Assembly (NCBI GenBank): GCA_037179335.1
Contig: JAKZHN010000015.1
Coordinates: 496,001 to 560,000, forward strand
Length of the DNA: 64,000 bases
Direction: 5' to 3'
Source: Cyclaneusma minus
Taxonomy: Eukaryota > Ascomycota > Leotiomycetes > Marthamycetales > Marthamycetaceae
Both the position numbers and the translations under genes were made by a program. A model generated the notes under the pieces. That model was not told where the DNA came from. It made no database searches and worked only from the letters and a program-made list of their open reading frames with translations. Positions within the stretch are counted from its first letter, which is position 1. Each line of letters begins with the position of its first letter. Positions 43,881-56,436 of this stretch are shown here, one piece after another.

Positions 43881-44357
43881 CCAACAAGTGACCCTCACCT
43901 CAGCAGATCCTCCGCGTCTTTTGAGGCATCTTGAAATCTCGTCTGCACGTGGGCTATTCTGCGCCTGGCATCATCAAGACAAATTCCAGGAATGTAGTTC
44001 TCCTGGGACTGACTGACTGCATCACCACGTCCACTTCCCAACCATGACAAGCTTTGCCACGAACTTGCCCAAAAAAAGGAGAAAAAAGGAGGAAAAAGGA
44101 AAAAAACAGCGAAAAAAAGAGCAAAAAAGAAAAACTGCCGCCCTCGTGCTTCGAACTCCTTTAAAGGGGAGGTCGCCAAATGTTGCTTAGCCTCTGTGAT
44201 CCACTCTAGATGCAAATACACATCTAAAGGAAACAACCACTAATCTAAGACACCCATTTGACGATAGCAATTCCTCGGAATTTGTATATGAGGCACTGCA
44301 GCTTCTTCGATACCACCCTTTTTTGGTCCCGCCCTTCCTCGCGCGCGTTCTCCCTCT

Positions 44358-44408
44358 ACACTTTCCCTCCACACTTTCCCTCCACACTTTCCCTGCACAC
44401 TCTCCCTT
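44358..44408 (+). repeat. 13-bp pyrimidine minisatellite, four units
   Basis: Unit ACACTTTCCCTCC occurs twice exactly, then ACACTTTCCCTGC, then ACACTCTCCCT. It lies in a broader C/T-rich strand (44340-44480). Confidence 0.85.
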
Positions 44409-44701
44409 CGCCCTCCCTCTCCACCCTCTCTCTTCACCCTCTCTTACCCGTATCCTCTCCTCCTCCCACACGCCCTTTCATCCCCTCTTCCCAAGTATCT
44501 AAAATAGACCAAAAGAAGAAATCAGGAGCCGAACACGCCTCCCCAAGCACCCGCGCTTAGTCGCAGCCGCAGCCCCCAAACTCTCTCCACCAATACTTCT
44601 CCGACTTAGTCCCTTGAAAAATATAAAACAAAGTTCAAACATGTAATTTAAACAATGCGCAATTTGCACACGCCAAAGACTTCGGAGCCATGGCTTTATT
44701 G

Positions 44702-44827
44702 TTCACTTTATTCACTTTATTCACTTTATTCACTTTATTCACTTTATTCACTTTATTCACTTTATTCACTTTATTCACTTTATTCACTTTATTCACTTTA
44801 TTCACTTTATTCACTTTATTCACTTTA
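44702..44827 (+). repeat. Perfect 9-bp tandem repeat, 14 copies
   Basis: TTCACTTTA is repeated 14 times without a change over 126 bp. Because the unit is a multiple of three, open frames run through it on both strands (YSL or VNK repeats), but nothing suggests translation. Perfect identity implies recent expansion. Confidence 0.95.
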
Positions 44828-45296
44828 TAGCTCAAGACTCAATATCCCAAGACAAACTGCCCAGTATTGAGAAGGAACGAGAATAAAGCAAAGTATAATT
44901 TGGAATGATTCAAGTAATTCAGGAATCATGTGAAATTTATGATGATGATGAACTCGAGCAATGGGAGATGATGTGAAGCTTTTGTCCTGATGTGCTTTCG
45001 CTGGATACGGCCTCAATCACTGAGGGCTTCCCTGCTCCAACTATTGCCATTGGCAGCTACTACGCGCCTGCTTGGACTAGGAATGCCTGAGTGTCACCAC
45101 AGATTGTACCCCGTAAAATGAGTTCTTACCAAGTCGTCTGTATGCGAATATTCTTCAGACCTAGCTGTGCGCCTGCAGTGTCAACGAGGCTTTCTTTCAC
45201 ATTGGCAACAAACTTGTATTGTACACCTTGTACTCAGCTGTCCACGCGCAAATTGCAGACTCTCGTGCATTTTCATGGTCAACAGGCTGCCATGCC
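44828..45296. other. 3' flank of MON1
   Basis: 469 bp, no feature recognised. Confidence 0.35.
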
Positions 45297-47452
45297 TTAG
45301 AACACAGCACCACCAATGATAAATACCCTCTCTTCCTCCCGTTTCACCCACTGGATAATCCTATTCGCGCCCTGCGCCAGCCCCGACCTCGAGGCGTTTG
45401 GACCTGCGACGCAGTAGAATTCAAATAGAGGCGTGATCCACGCGAGCGCTATACTGTCCCTGTTCAGGCAATGTAGCACCTTCAGATGCGAATGTTTTGC
45501 GTGCGCTGATGCGTGGATATTATGGTACAGCGACATCAATCTAAGCATATCGTAAGCACTCAATCCCGCATTCTTTTTGTCTCGCAACTTGCGAGTTACT
45601 CAGTTTTGGTATGAAGAAGGGAATACGCACCGACGACGCGATATCAGGCTATCGAAATGCGGTTCAAAGGAAGGCATCACAAACTGCACATTAGCTCGCG
45701 ATTTGTACAAAAAATGCAGCAGCTGTGTGCCAGGGACCAAATCAGTGGTGCTGGGTCGACCGGCTTGTACTGCTCGCTCGATGATTTCCATGCTGCCGTT
45801 GGCTTTGAGTTGATCTACGAGATCGTCGCGCATTTGGCGAAGCTCGAAGAAACTCTCTTTGTCGGGGGAGATTAGAAGCACGACTATCTCCTCCTCGCTA
45901 CTCCTAGCGGATTTCGGAGTTTCTGATTCTTCTGGAATAGTATCGCCGTTCTCCTCGTCGAGTGCAGACAGGAAACTGACGTACATGTAGAGGTAGCCTT
46001 TGTTGTTGAAGCCGGGGAGGCAGATGGGAATCCAGTTTTCACCGCCGCCGGCCTTGACACTTCCTGCTTCGAACAGCATGTTGAAGATTAACTGTAGGTC
46101 GGAGGGGTGGAGGGAGTGTCGCTTGGGTCGGACGACGCTGACCAGTCGACCACCAGCCACTATGAGGCCGTAGAGGAGCTTATCGGACCTTGTTTTGAGT
46201 AAAGTGTTGTTGATCAGATGTCTCTGGGATTTTCTTATCTTGAGACATTCAAGAGCCGACAGTAAGGCGGAGGGTGAGCCTTTTGTAAAAGTATCGGCTA
46301 GAGAAGAGAGTAGTGGTTCGGTGCCATGGAGTGGTCTGCTCAGGTCTGTCGATGGACGGTTTTTGAATAGCTGGAGTAGCGTTGGTAGTGTCAGAGTCGA
46401 TAGAATCTGCATATATAACGCTTGCAGCTGTGCTCGGAGCTGTGCATCACTTTCTCCTAGCCGGCTGATGGCTACAAAATACAGGGGCCCATCTGTGTAT
46501 ATCACGAACCGAGCACCGCCAGCCGTAAATCCTTTCAGGGGATCCTTGGCGCCCTCGTAGAATGATATGATCGTTTGGACAATCCCTATATAACCATTTA
46601 TAAGGTTTTGGTCGCCGTGTCGGCTGTATATGGGTTTCCCGGCCGAGGAAAGAATCATGTAGTGTTTGAGCTTGGATTTCCACTGCTCCAACAGTTCCTC
46701 TATATTGAATTGAGCTGATTGATCTTGTGAGCATGGGATTCTTAGGACCCACCTTCGTTTCCTCCTTGCATGTCTACCTCAGCCACTTCATCAAATTCAT
46801 GCTCGAAATTGGCCAAGTCCTGCTCTACGCCAAATTCGACATTTTCGAAAGGGTTACCAGGTTCCGAATGGCCGCTGAGAAGCTTCCAAGCTGGGCTTTG
46901 ATCGTTCAAGGATTCACCCAGTAAACTTTCTAAGTCAAAACCTGCACGAAGCGTCGGAGCCTGGCTTGCGATGCTCGTGTTGCTTGGGGAATCGACCACT
47001 TCGCCGCTAGGCTTCCTGCGTATCTCGGCCGCCGACTTCCCAGAGGTAGAGGCTGATCGAGCGAGAGAGGGTTGGGCCGCGCTGGAGAAGGTGCCCCGCG
47101 AGCCATCGGGAAACGTAAGGGTTTGGATGTCTATCGAAGACAGAGCCGTCGTGGCTTTCGATTGCAGACTAGGCCTTCGCGGGGCCCCCGAGGTCTTGTT
47201 CGGAGTCTGTAATAACGGCGGCCGAGGAGGTAGGGGCGGCCGGTCTTCAGGAAGGTCTCCAGGACTTTCAGCGGGCTTGAGAGTGTTATCGGGATTTGTG
47301 GGAGCAGCTTCGGGCGTGCTGGCGCCAGCTTCGTTATCGGTGGTCATCGAGGTTGCAGATGCGCCATTGTCAGCCGGTGCTGCTGCCAATGGAGACGCAT
47401 TGAGGGCTTGGGCGAGAGGAGGCGAGCTGGAAGCACGCGACGAGTCTCCCAT
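45297..47452 (-). CDS. MON1: Vacuolar fusion protein Mon1
   Basis: Subunit of the Mon1-Ccz1 exchange factor that activates Ypt7/Rab7 on late endosomes and autophagosomes. Three exons (46753-47452, 45631-46714, 45297-45540) give 675 residues. The N-terminal 220 residues are disordered (Pro/Ser/Ala). The conserved part starts FNIEELLEQWKSKLKHYMILSS after intron 1, followed by GKPIYSRHGDQNLINGYIGIVQTII and the longin-type domains: PLYFVAISRLGES, YGLIVAGGRLVSVVRPKRHSLHPSDLQ, ENWIPICLPGFNNKGYLYMYV. The final exon carries LMSLYHNIHASAHAKH and NRIIQWVKREEERVFIIG, the Mon1 C-terminus. The intron before it (90 bp) has GTGCGT as donor and was fixed by phase and by SRRRLMSLYHNIH. Divergent from DOP1. 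Confidence 0.94.
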
Positions 47453-47876
47453 GGGCCATCAGCTCCAGCGTGGTGGAGTGGTCTTGACGATGCACGTCAT
47501 GGTTGACATCGAACGAGCAGGGGTTGCTCGCAGCTCGAAGCTCCAAAGAATATGCAGGGTTCCCGCGGCAGACCGGCTGACTAAGCACGGATCCATTATG
47601 GAATGGCGACAGCCAGGTGTTTTTGAAGCCACGAACTATCCTCCACCTGCAGGAATCCCATGATGATATCCCAGTAAATCCTACCCCGGTTCAGCGATAT
47701 GCAGATTCGACCCGACCTGTCTTTCCGCAGGAATTGCGCTCCAAAATGGCCCAAGATCCAAGTCTAGCCTATCGACCGGCTGCTTCACCAACCGGCACCG
47801 ACCGAACTTCCTCAGCTCTTGGGAGAAGGTGGGCGAGTTTGAGGTCGGACGGTACGATCTGATCTACCTAGTAGTA
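47453..47876. promoter_or_regulatory. Shared upstream region of MON1 and DOP1
   Basis: 424 bp between divergent start codons of two endomembrane traffic genes. No named regulatory site was recognised. Confidence 0.5.
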
Positions 47877-50800
47877 ATGGCGCATATCACTGACCTAGAC
47901 ATGGCAGAAGAACCGCAGACCAAAGACAAAGCCTACAAGAGATACGCGTCCGGTGTTGAGAGGTCCCTCTCCTTGTTCGATACCACTCTACAGGAATGGG
48001 CCGACTACATCTCGTTCCTAGGCCGGCTGCTTAAGGTATCTGCAAACATCTAAAGCTGAACGAAGCTTCACGCTGACAAACTACACCAGTCTCTACAAGC
48101 CCACCCCTCCAACATCAAACTCGTGCCCTCTAAGTCGATTGTCGCAAAACGTTTAGCGCAATGTCTCAACCCATCCTTGCCCTCAGGCGTCCACCAGAAA
48201 ACCCTCGAGCTTTACAATTACATATTTTCAATGATAGGAAAAGAAAGTCTTTCCTATGATCTGCCGTTATACCTGCCGGGACTCTCGTCAACTTTGTCCT
48301 TTGCGTCCTTGTCGGTCCGATCGCCGTTCCTCGCCCTCTTGGAGAAGCACCTTGTCACCCTTGACGCTGAAGCATTGAGACCGGCTCTCAAGTCCATCAT
48401 ACTTGCTTTACTGCCAGGACTGGAGGACGAGACAAGTGAAGATTTTGACAGGACGCTTGCCCTTCTCAATGCTTTCCGCGCCGGAGCTAGAACGAGCCAG
48501 GACGACGATGTTGGCTCGCAGCAGAACAGTGGAGACGAATACTTCTGGCAATGTTTCTTTCTTGCATCGATCACCAGCAATAGTCGCAGGCCTGGAGCTT
48601 TGGCTTACCTGGTGCGAAACCTTCCGAAACTAGGACACCCAATTCGAAGAGGATCAGTTGTGTCAGATCTCGATGAGGAATCGAACGCTATTATTGAGCA
48701 AAGCTCCCATTCCGTCACTTCTCCTGAACCAGGTCTCCTTCTCCGCTGCTTTGCGGCTGGACTTGAGGATGACCAAATCTTAATCCAACGAGGTTTTCTC
48801 GATTTACTCGTCACGCACCTTCCCCTCCACTCCCAGGTTTTACAAAAAAGCACCAAAACTGAAGATTTAGAATTGCTATTGACGGCCGCAGCAGGTGTTG
48901 TGGCTCGGCGAGATATGAGTCTTAATCGACGTCTATGGGCTTGGCTCCTTGGTCCTGAACCCGACCATGATGCAGGCCCCGAATCACCAACAGCGATTGG
49001 ATCGGATGCTGGCGGTAGTTATATCGGCGCTTCAAGGACTAGTTACTTTGAAGAGTTTGGATTATGGCCTCTTACGCGTTCCATTTTGAAACTGGTTAAT
49101 CAGAACCAAGTTCACCCCGCAGAGCGTGCGAAACCGTTCCGTATCTGTCTCTCACTTATGGACCGATGGGAAATTGGCGGCCTTGTTGTCCCGGAAATAT
49201 TTCTTCCTGTGATCGACAGCGTCAAGCGATATGAATCCGAAGCCTCGTCGAAAAATGATTTCAATGAAGTTCTTCGGAGCGCATCTGTTTTCTTTGATGG
49301 GGTTGAAAGTGGTTTGATTTGGGGAGAGATCAATACATTGATCGCCGGGGCAGTTCAATCTGGCAAACTCTCCTACACAGACAGGTCAGCGAAGCTTTCG
49401 CTTGCTAGCTTCATCATAAGTCATTTCAACGTAAGAGAAGAAGAGATGCTTATGGTCCACGCGCCTTTGTCGAGTTTGATGACAATTTGTCTGTTGGCCG
49501 AATCACTAGCTACGAAAGGAGCGAGCTCCAGCAGCAATGTCGGCAAAGATTCAGAACAACTGTCCCGATCGGCTCTTGAAATAGCCCTGAATCTGATTGA
49601 TCTCATACCAGAACGGGCATTCTCCAGCAAGGAGTCAACTGAGACTTCCAGAAAGACCATGGTCGCCGACTTCACTACTATCAGGGAAGAAGATATTCTG
49701 AAGAGGATCCAAGCCTTCTATGCAGAAGACCAGGGCAATCTTGACTCGACTGAAGCACCCTTTACTGCTGATGAAGTTGGCCAATTACTGCTCTGGGAGG
49801 CAAGCAATATCGTCGGCGCTTGCTTTTCTCAAGACGATTTGAGTGCCGATGTGGCCATGAAGACTCGCATCCTGGTAAATCTTGCGGCTAAAGTTCCACA
49901 CGTCGATATTATGGGCCAGTCAACACTTATCAAATCAATGCGCGATACTCTCTCCAGACCGAACTGCCTTCCTTTTGCCTACTTCTCTGCTCTCGTCTCC
50001 CTTGTAGCAATGCTGTACCACGGCTCATACATGTCATTGGAGGAAGTATCGAGCTTGATTGATCCGTTGGTTCGGAAAGCCTGGCCATTCTTGTCTGGTA
50101 CCCAACCCAAATACCACGTCGAGACTGTTCGACTTCTATGGCAGCTTCAGCACAGCCTTTCGATGGAGAACAGAGAGATTGAAGCGTCGATTTGTGGAAT
50201 TATGACGGAGAATGATGTCTCGGGCACATTCGCCCGTCGAGATGCAGACTCGGGGCGAAGCTTCAGCGTTTTATGGACTCATACCTTGCAAGATAATGCC
50301 GGTCATAGTGACAGACGTTCGTCTAAGACTTCCAATGGTGATAGTGCCGCTCACACAACGAGTATGGGAGATTACCAGGTGATGCTTTGTCGACCGACCT
50401 TTTTGTTCTTAGATGCTCTGGCCGATGAGCGGACACAGCTCTTCTCGACCGCAAGAACATGGCTTCAAGGCATGGTCGGAATTGAAAAGTATGTTTTTCC
50501 AGTCTCCATCGACCCTCACTTGCTGATCTATACATAAGGTTATTTTACATGTTCGTGGTGAAGTTCTCGGAATTCCCTCTGTTACAAACAGCCACTATCG
50601 AAGGGGATGAAGAAGCTACTGTTGCTCAATATGACTTGGACCACAATGATGTGGATCAGTGCATATACTATCTGGATACATTGTCCAACATCCTCCGGTG
50701 GGCGTCGGACTTCACATGGACCGGCCTAGCAGAAAGCAGTATCTCTACAGACAAATCATATGGTGCTCTGTACAGGATAAGTATGTGTGATCACCGTATT

Positions 50801-53672
50801 GAAATTAAACCAGGCTAATTTTCTTCTGCAGCCGGTCATGATGACGAATTAAGTCTTCAGGTATTCTTCGTCCACGTATGCCTTAGAGCCATTGCTTATG
50901 GTCGCGGCCACCAACAAGTGGAAACACTGCAGATTAACCAGCTGCGTCGAACTGCTTTGTCAGTCTTACAGCAGATCCTGCTTGGCCCGTATTCGTTGCC
51001 TTTGGCTGAGATGCAATTGGAGCATCCGTTACTCGAAGAGCTCAGTCTCTCATTACAAAACACAGATTCCTCAATCCAAGTGTCTCTCCTGGATGCCATA
51101 TTGGCAGCACTAAAGATCCGCCAAGTAGCTGCTGCTAAAGCATCAGTTCCTACCATCAAAGGTCACAAGCGGGGATTCTCTAATGACAACACACAAGATC
51201 GACGGGTCTCTACGGCCAACGATCGTGGAGAAACGATTGCTCAGGGACCTCCACCCCCTCCGCCGGCTCTTATTAAAACTCTACAGGTTGGGTTTGCAGC
51301 CCCGAGTAGCAGACCAGTACTCGATAGTTGGATAGTCTTCCTCTCGGAATGCCTGCCCTATTACTCCGAGACACTCTTCCAGATCCTTCTTCCCTTGGTA
51401 GGGACACTCTGCGAACAGATCAGGAAAACCTTTGAAGAATTAGAGGCCACCTTCCTGAAGACTGACGTAGAGCGAGGAAATGCTGTTGCTCCAGAGTCCA
51501 CACTTATCTCTCTGCTTAACGGGCTGGAGCAAATATTGGCCCGAGGGCACGACAAATTACTCTCGGAAGAGGCGCGAGCCCCCGTGATGAAGACCCCTGA
51601 CCAACCCCAAGGGTTCTTCGGTAACATGGTTTCTGGGGTCTTCAACTCTGAGCTACCACAATCCAGGACTGCGACTGCAAACAACAGGCTTACTGTTCTT
51701 CTGACATTCCAAGATGCAGTTCGGATGTGTTTTATGATCTGGTCATGGGGTGGGAAAGGACCAGACAGCTCCAGTCAAGATCCGGAATCAGTTTCGTCAT
51801 TCGGCTATACTTCACTACGCATGAGAAACCGTGCAAGAAGGCTGTTGGAGCATTTATTTGCCGCAGAAACTCTCGAATGCTTGGAGACCATAGTCTCAAT
51901 CTGGCAGCAAGCACTTAAAACCAACGAGGACCTCGAACAGACGGCAGTCCTCAACCTACTACACGTCCTCGATGGATCACGACCAAAACATACCATTCCC
52001 GCTATCTTCAACGCGATCTACAGTCGCACGAATCCTAACGCTCTTGACCCCTCACGCAAGTCTACTCTGACTTCGGAACTAGCCGATACGGATCTTGTGA
52101 TATTCCTTGTCAAGTACGCGAAGTCTCTTGAAGATGATGCGATGGATGAGATATGGGTCGACTGTATGACATTCTTGCGGGATATCTTGGCAAATCCTTT
52201 TCCGCATCGACAGACGCTCCCGAGTTTACTGGAATTCGCAGCTATGTTGGGCGAAAAAGTCGACAACACTAACTTTGGTGAGCAGCGGAAGATGCGAAGA
52301 GAACTGGCTGTAAGTAATATGTGCATGTTGCTCCGAAAAACTACTGACGCAAAATTAGGATCTGTTTCTTCGATTACTCACAGCGCTGTTCACCACGAAA
52401 CCGATCGGATTTTCTGAAAGCCAAGTGAACCTCGCAGAGAAAGCCATCGACGGTGACGGTCCTTTAGCCAAGCAGGTTTCGAAATCTGACGACGTCGTTG
52501 GTATCTTGGCGTCTATTGTACCAAATTTGCCCAAGATATTGTTGGAGACCGATCGCATACTAAATGCAGCCAATGTGATTTCGTCAAGCGTCATAGGCCC
52601 AACCTTCCGCTCCAAGTACTTCCCCGAAAATGTCACCAAAAGTACCTTGTCGCTATTGTACCAACTAGCCCGGCTGCCAAACACACAGAAGTCCTGGAGG
52701 AAAGATATCGGCGAGGCCTTCAATGACCCTCGCTTCTTCGCCAACTCATTAGAGCTTGTTCAAAGCGACTGGCTCCCCCTATTACGGCAATGGACGCTCA
52801 GCGACCGTGATCGCATGCCCGAACTCCTCTCACGTCTAACGCCCCCCTCAACAGCCGGCATTGTTTTCGGCGTCGGCGCCACCTCAGCCCGTCTCGAAGC
52901 TGACCGTAAAACACAACTGAACCTCCGCCGAATCGCCACACTCATTCTCGCCGCCGCAGACGACGTCTTCGTATCCGAGCTCAAGCTCTTAGAAGAGAAA
53001 GTCATCGAGCTACTCTCCGCAACATCGACCTCCTCACCCTCGTCCACAACCCGCGCCGACATCTATCTCGTCTTCCGCGCTCTAGCACTCAAGACCACGC
53101 CCATCCATCTGGCTTTCCTCTGGCCTGTGCTTACAGCCGAACTGCAGGTTGCGATCGGCTCTGTCATCGCACCGGATCATTCGACGGCTGCGGAGACGTA
53201 TAACAACATGACGGTGTTGCAAGCGTGCAAACTGCTCGATACATTGTTGTGTGTCGCGCCTGATGATTTCCAGCTCCACGAATGGCTGTTCGTCACCGAC
53301 ACCATCGACGCGGTCTATCGACCTGCGGATTTCAAACCTACAGGCCTGATTGACGAACTAGCGGAAGAACTGGGCAGTGCAAGCTCGCTACAGACGCCTG
53401 TGCAATCGCACCAGGAGAGCATGTTTAACCATGTGGGCGGGGGAGCGGGCGGTAAGAGAAAACCGCTGCTAGGAAGGGGAGGCATCAGCCATGAGGTGAA
53501 TTTGGAGAGGAAAGATGAGTTGGTGGGGAAGGTGCTGAGGCCGTTCTTTGCGCAGCTTAGTATCTATACATTTGAGACTACGTATGGGATGGGGAGCGCG
53601 GATGTGGAAGCTTGCAGGGCGGATTTGTTGAGGGATATTTTTGATGAGGCGAGTGTTGTGAAGGCGTTGTGA
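47877..53672 (+). CDS. DOP1: Dopey-family protein Dop1
   Basis: Large peripheral membrane protein that, with Mon2 and the flippase Neo1, acts in endosome-to-Golgi recycling; also known as DopA in Aspergillus development. Five exons (47877-48035, 48090-50488, 50539-50780, 50832-52309, 52359-53672) give 1863 residues. The N-terminal Dopey domain is clear: YKRYASGVERSLSLFDTTLQEWADYISFLGRLLK|SLQAHPSN, VAKRLAQCLNPSLPSGVHQKTLELYNYIF and LPLYLPGLSSTLSFASLSVRSPFLALLEKH. Most of the rest is predicted helical repeat. The C-terminus has the leucine-rich VLQACKLLDTLLCVAPDDFQLHEWLFVTDTID, and a basic KRKPLLGRGGISH follows. The first ATG is 47877; a second (MAEEPQTK) eight codons later is equally possible. 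Confidence 0.94.
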
Positions 53673-54484
53673 GGGGTGGTGGGGGGAAATTGGGCGTGGG
53701 AATGCTTGGAGTGATGCTGTGTGGGATAGATTGAGGTTGTTTAGATAGATACCAATGCAATGCTGCTTCAGACGTCTTTTGACTTTGAATGAAGCGAAGA
53801 AAGGCCGGGTGACTTCTAGTAAGGACAATCGGCCCTGGGGGTGTAAATTGCCACTCGGAAATTTCAAATAATAAAACACACACACCTGAAGAATGCTTTA
53901 TGACTGGATTCTCTTGTGCTGCTGTCCACAACCTCAACGCGCCCTTGCGCCCCCCGGGCCCGGAAGATCCACCGCCCCACAACCAAGAAGTTGCAAAACA
54001 TACAACAGCAGGTATTCGCTGGTGGTCACCCACCCAACTACTAATCTGCCGATCTGAGGCTTATGTATGCAAGAGCGGACGGGTTTGCCAGTTCTCCTCA
54101 GTCTATGGTTGTATGTGTTGTTAGGTTGATATTTTGCGGATTCGTAGGAACGAGAATTACAGGGTTGAGTGGGATTTGTTTATCATCCCTGTTGCAACTT
54201 TATAAGATATTTTCCTTTCGGCGTTGTGTACCTTTGACTCACTTTTGATCTGAGGTCCGATGTCTAATTGAATTATAATTAAAGTCACGTGAACACGCGA
54301 TAGCGTGTCAAAGAGGGTCGCGGAATCTTTTGTCTCGCGTCGTCCGGACCTCGCCACCATCTTCGCCACCCACTTCTCGGTCGCAACTAGAACCATAAAA
54401 AAGCCGTCCCATGGAACCAACATTGTCTGGTCGCTTGACTAGACACTCCAACTCGGCATCTCTTCCCCAAGAAGCACCTTCAAC
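53673..54484. promoter_or_regulatory. Intergenic region upstream of WSS1
   Basis: 812 bp holding the DOP1 3' end and WSS1 promoter. Near the start are CACGTG (54286-54291) and, two bases on, a perfect hairpin ACACGC-GATA-GCGTGT (54293-54308). Either may be a factor site; no factor is assigned. Confidence 0.45.
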
Positions 54485-56152
54485 ATGCCACTCGGCATCC
54501 AGCGCATCAACGCGCGCCGCCACCAACCCAATGATCGCATAACCTTCATCAAAGCCCTGCCAGGCGCCTCTCATGACACCGCCGAAGACTTCCTCGAGCA
54601 CATAGCCGCTATCTGCGTGCCAATCATGAAGAAGCACAGCCTCTCAGTCACCACGCTCGAAGAATACGAACCGAACCGAGAATTTCTTGGTCGGAATTTC
54701 AATGGTGGGGAGATCATACAGCTGGTGCTTAAGACGCGGAATGGGGGCTGGCTGCCGGAACGATTCGTGCAGACTGTTATGATGCATGAGTTGGCGCATT
54801 GTGTGCAGATGAATCACAGCAAGGCGTTTTGGAAGGTTAATGGTGGGTTTAAGGCGGAGTTGGACGAGTTGAAACAGAGGGGCTATACGGGAGAGGGTAT
54901 GTGGAGTAGGGGGAGACAGATGGGTACCGGGGAATATATGAAAGCAACGCCGAATGCTGAGGCGGAGATTCCGGAGCACTTGTGTGGAGGCACTTATCGG
55001 TCTTCGAGGAAGAGGAAAAGGAAGCCGGAGCTGAGCTACAAGGAACGCCAGGAACGACGAATTGCCAAGAAGTTCGGTGTTAATGGGAACAAGCTGGGCG
55101 AGGATGAGGAGGTGAAGGCGTTTCTGGAGAAAGGAAGGAGGACTGATGCTAAACCGCGGGTTGCGGGGAGTAAGAGGGGCAGGGAGTTGCGAGCTGCTGC
55201 TGCGTTGGCACGCTTCGATTTCGATAAAATGAATAAGGCGCAGCAGGAAGTCAAGAAAGAGGAAGACGAGGATGACTTTGCCAGCGACGATGATACTGAT
55301 CCGACGATCAAGAGCGAGCCGGACGACGCTGTGGATCTGGATGGGACAAGGCTCTTAGACGGCAATGGAAACAGCATGGTTAAGGTCAAAGACGAAGAAA
55401 ATTCCGGCAATGACGAAGCCTTAAAAGAGCTCGCGGAGCTGCGCAGTATTCCCTCGCAGAACTCGCATTCGATCTATCAACAACAGTCGAGACCACGCAT
55501 GGAGGCTGAGCGGGTACGTGTTTCTGTTCCACGGACTAGGAAGACCTCTATCTATTCAGCACAAGATATATTCAAAGTGTATGCTGACGATGGCAATACT
55601 CAGAAGGAGGCATCGAAACCGCTCTCGGCCACAAAGCAAAAAGGGTCTTCGATGGATCGGCAGCAAGAGAAACCTCGCGATTCTGCTGACCTCAGTGAGG
55701 TACCCGAGGAACGTCCGGGTCTGTGCAATGCCACTTTTCAGAATGAAAGTGCTCCAACTCTCAAGCAGCGAGGCAGAGATACCGGTCGCCGTGTCCGTTT
55801 CCATGACTCCCCACCGTTCGATAGGTACACGCGATACTCCTCCCGGGAAGCGTCGGTCACCCAAGATTCCAGGATCGCTGAAAACACCGAGGCTCCAGTG
55901 AACCAGGAGTCGCCAGCTACGGAAGAAATCTCGAACTCCCCTGAGAGGGCTGGTAACAGCTCGACTTGTCCAGTATGCTCATTTGTTAACGGGCTTGACG
56001 CCTTCACGTGCATGGTCTGCGCGAACGTCCTGTTTCCGGAAAGGAGTGCGAGTACATGGAAATGTGCCAGCGAAGTCTGCAAAGAGAGCAAATATGTCAA
56101 TGCTGCCGATTACGGTCGCTGCGGTGTTTGTGGAGCCAGGAATGTTGGCTGA
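54485..56152 (+). CDS. WSS1: DNA-protein crosslink protease Wss1 (WLM domain)
   Basis: Metalloprotease of the WLM family; in yeast Wss1 degrades proteins crosslinked to DNA with SUMO and Cdc48. Single exon, 555 residues. The WLM domain occupies about 1-160 with the zinc site HELAHCVQMNH (His101, Glu102 catalytic, His105, His111), followed by FW as usual. A Lys/Arg-rich segment (about 175-270) probably contacts DNA or the nucleus-import machinery. The middle is acidic and disordered. Two C-terminal zinc motifs follow: CPVCSFVNGLDAFTCMVC (RanBP2-like, about 500-525) and a second four-Cys set with CKES...CGVC (about 530-552). Yeast Wss1 is much shorter; extended forms occur in filamentous fungi. 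Confidence 0.92.
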   Translation: MPLGIQRINARRHQPNDRITFIKALPGASHDTAEDFLEHIAAICVPIMKKHSLSVTTLEEYEPNREFLGRNFNGGEIIQLVLKTRNGGWLPERFVQTVMMHELAHCVQMNHSKAFWKVNGGFKAELDELKQRGYTGEGMWSRGRQMGTGEYMKATPNAEAEIPEHLCGGTYRSSRKRKRKPELSYKERQERRIAKKFGVNGNKLGEDEEVKAFLEKGRRTDAKPRVAGSKRGRELRAAAALARFDFDKMNKAQQEVKKEEDEDDFASDDDTDPTIKSEPDDAVDLDGTRLLDGNGNSMVKVKDEENSGNDEALKELAELRSIPSQNSHSIYQQQSRPRMEAERVRVSVPRTRKTSIYSAQDIFKVYADDGNTQKEASKPLSATKQKGSSMDRQQEKPRDSADLSEVPEERPGLCNATFQNESAPTLKQRGRDTGRRVRFHDSPPFDRYTRYSSREASVTQDSRIAENTEAPVNQESPATEEISNSPERAGNSSTCPVCSFVNGLDAFTCMVCANVLFPERSASTWKCASEVCKESKYVNAADYGRCGVCGARNVG

Positions 56153-56436
56153 GGACCCATTGGGATCCTTCATCATTGTTGTTCTATGGCTTTAGCAGGG
56201 TGTCTGGCGGCATTACGAAAGAGATTCATTCATAAGAGGGAATGCAGACACATCAGCTAGCAAGGCGCTGTCGTCAGTCGGTACATGTATTTCTCGGTGG
56301 CATTGCGAGGAGTTCTGGTCGACATACCCATTTGCTTCTTTTACAGCCAACGAGATAGTGGCCCTTGAAATACCATGATGCCGTGATGCCATTCAGACTC
56401 CCACATTTCCCACCCTCCGCCTAGCCACCACCAGCA
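56153..56436. other. Convergent intergenic region WSS1/PAN-like gene
   Basis: 284 bp between stop codons, no feature seen. Confidence 0.35.

Noticed and set aside
44635..44870. Frames made of VNK or YSL repeats
   Set aside because: They come from the 9-bp tandem repeat being a multiple of three; no start context or flanking domain.
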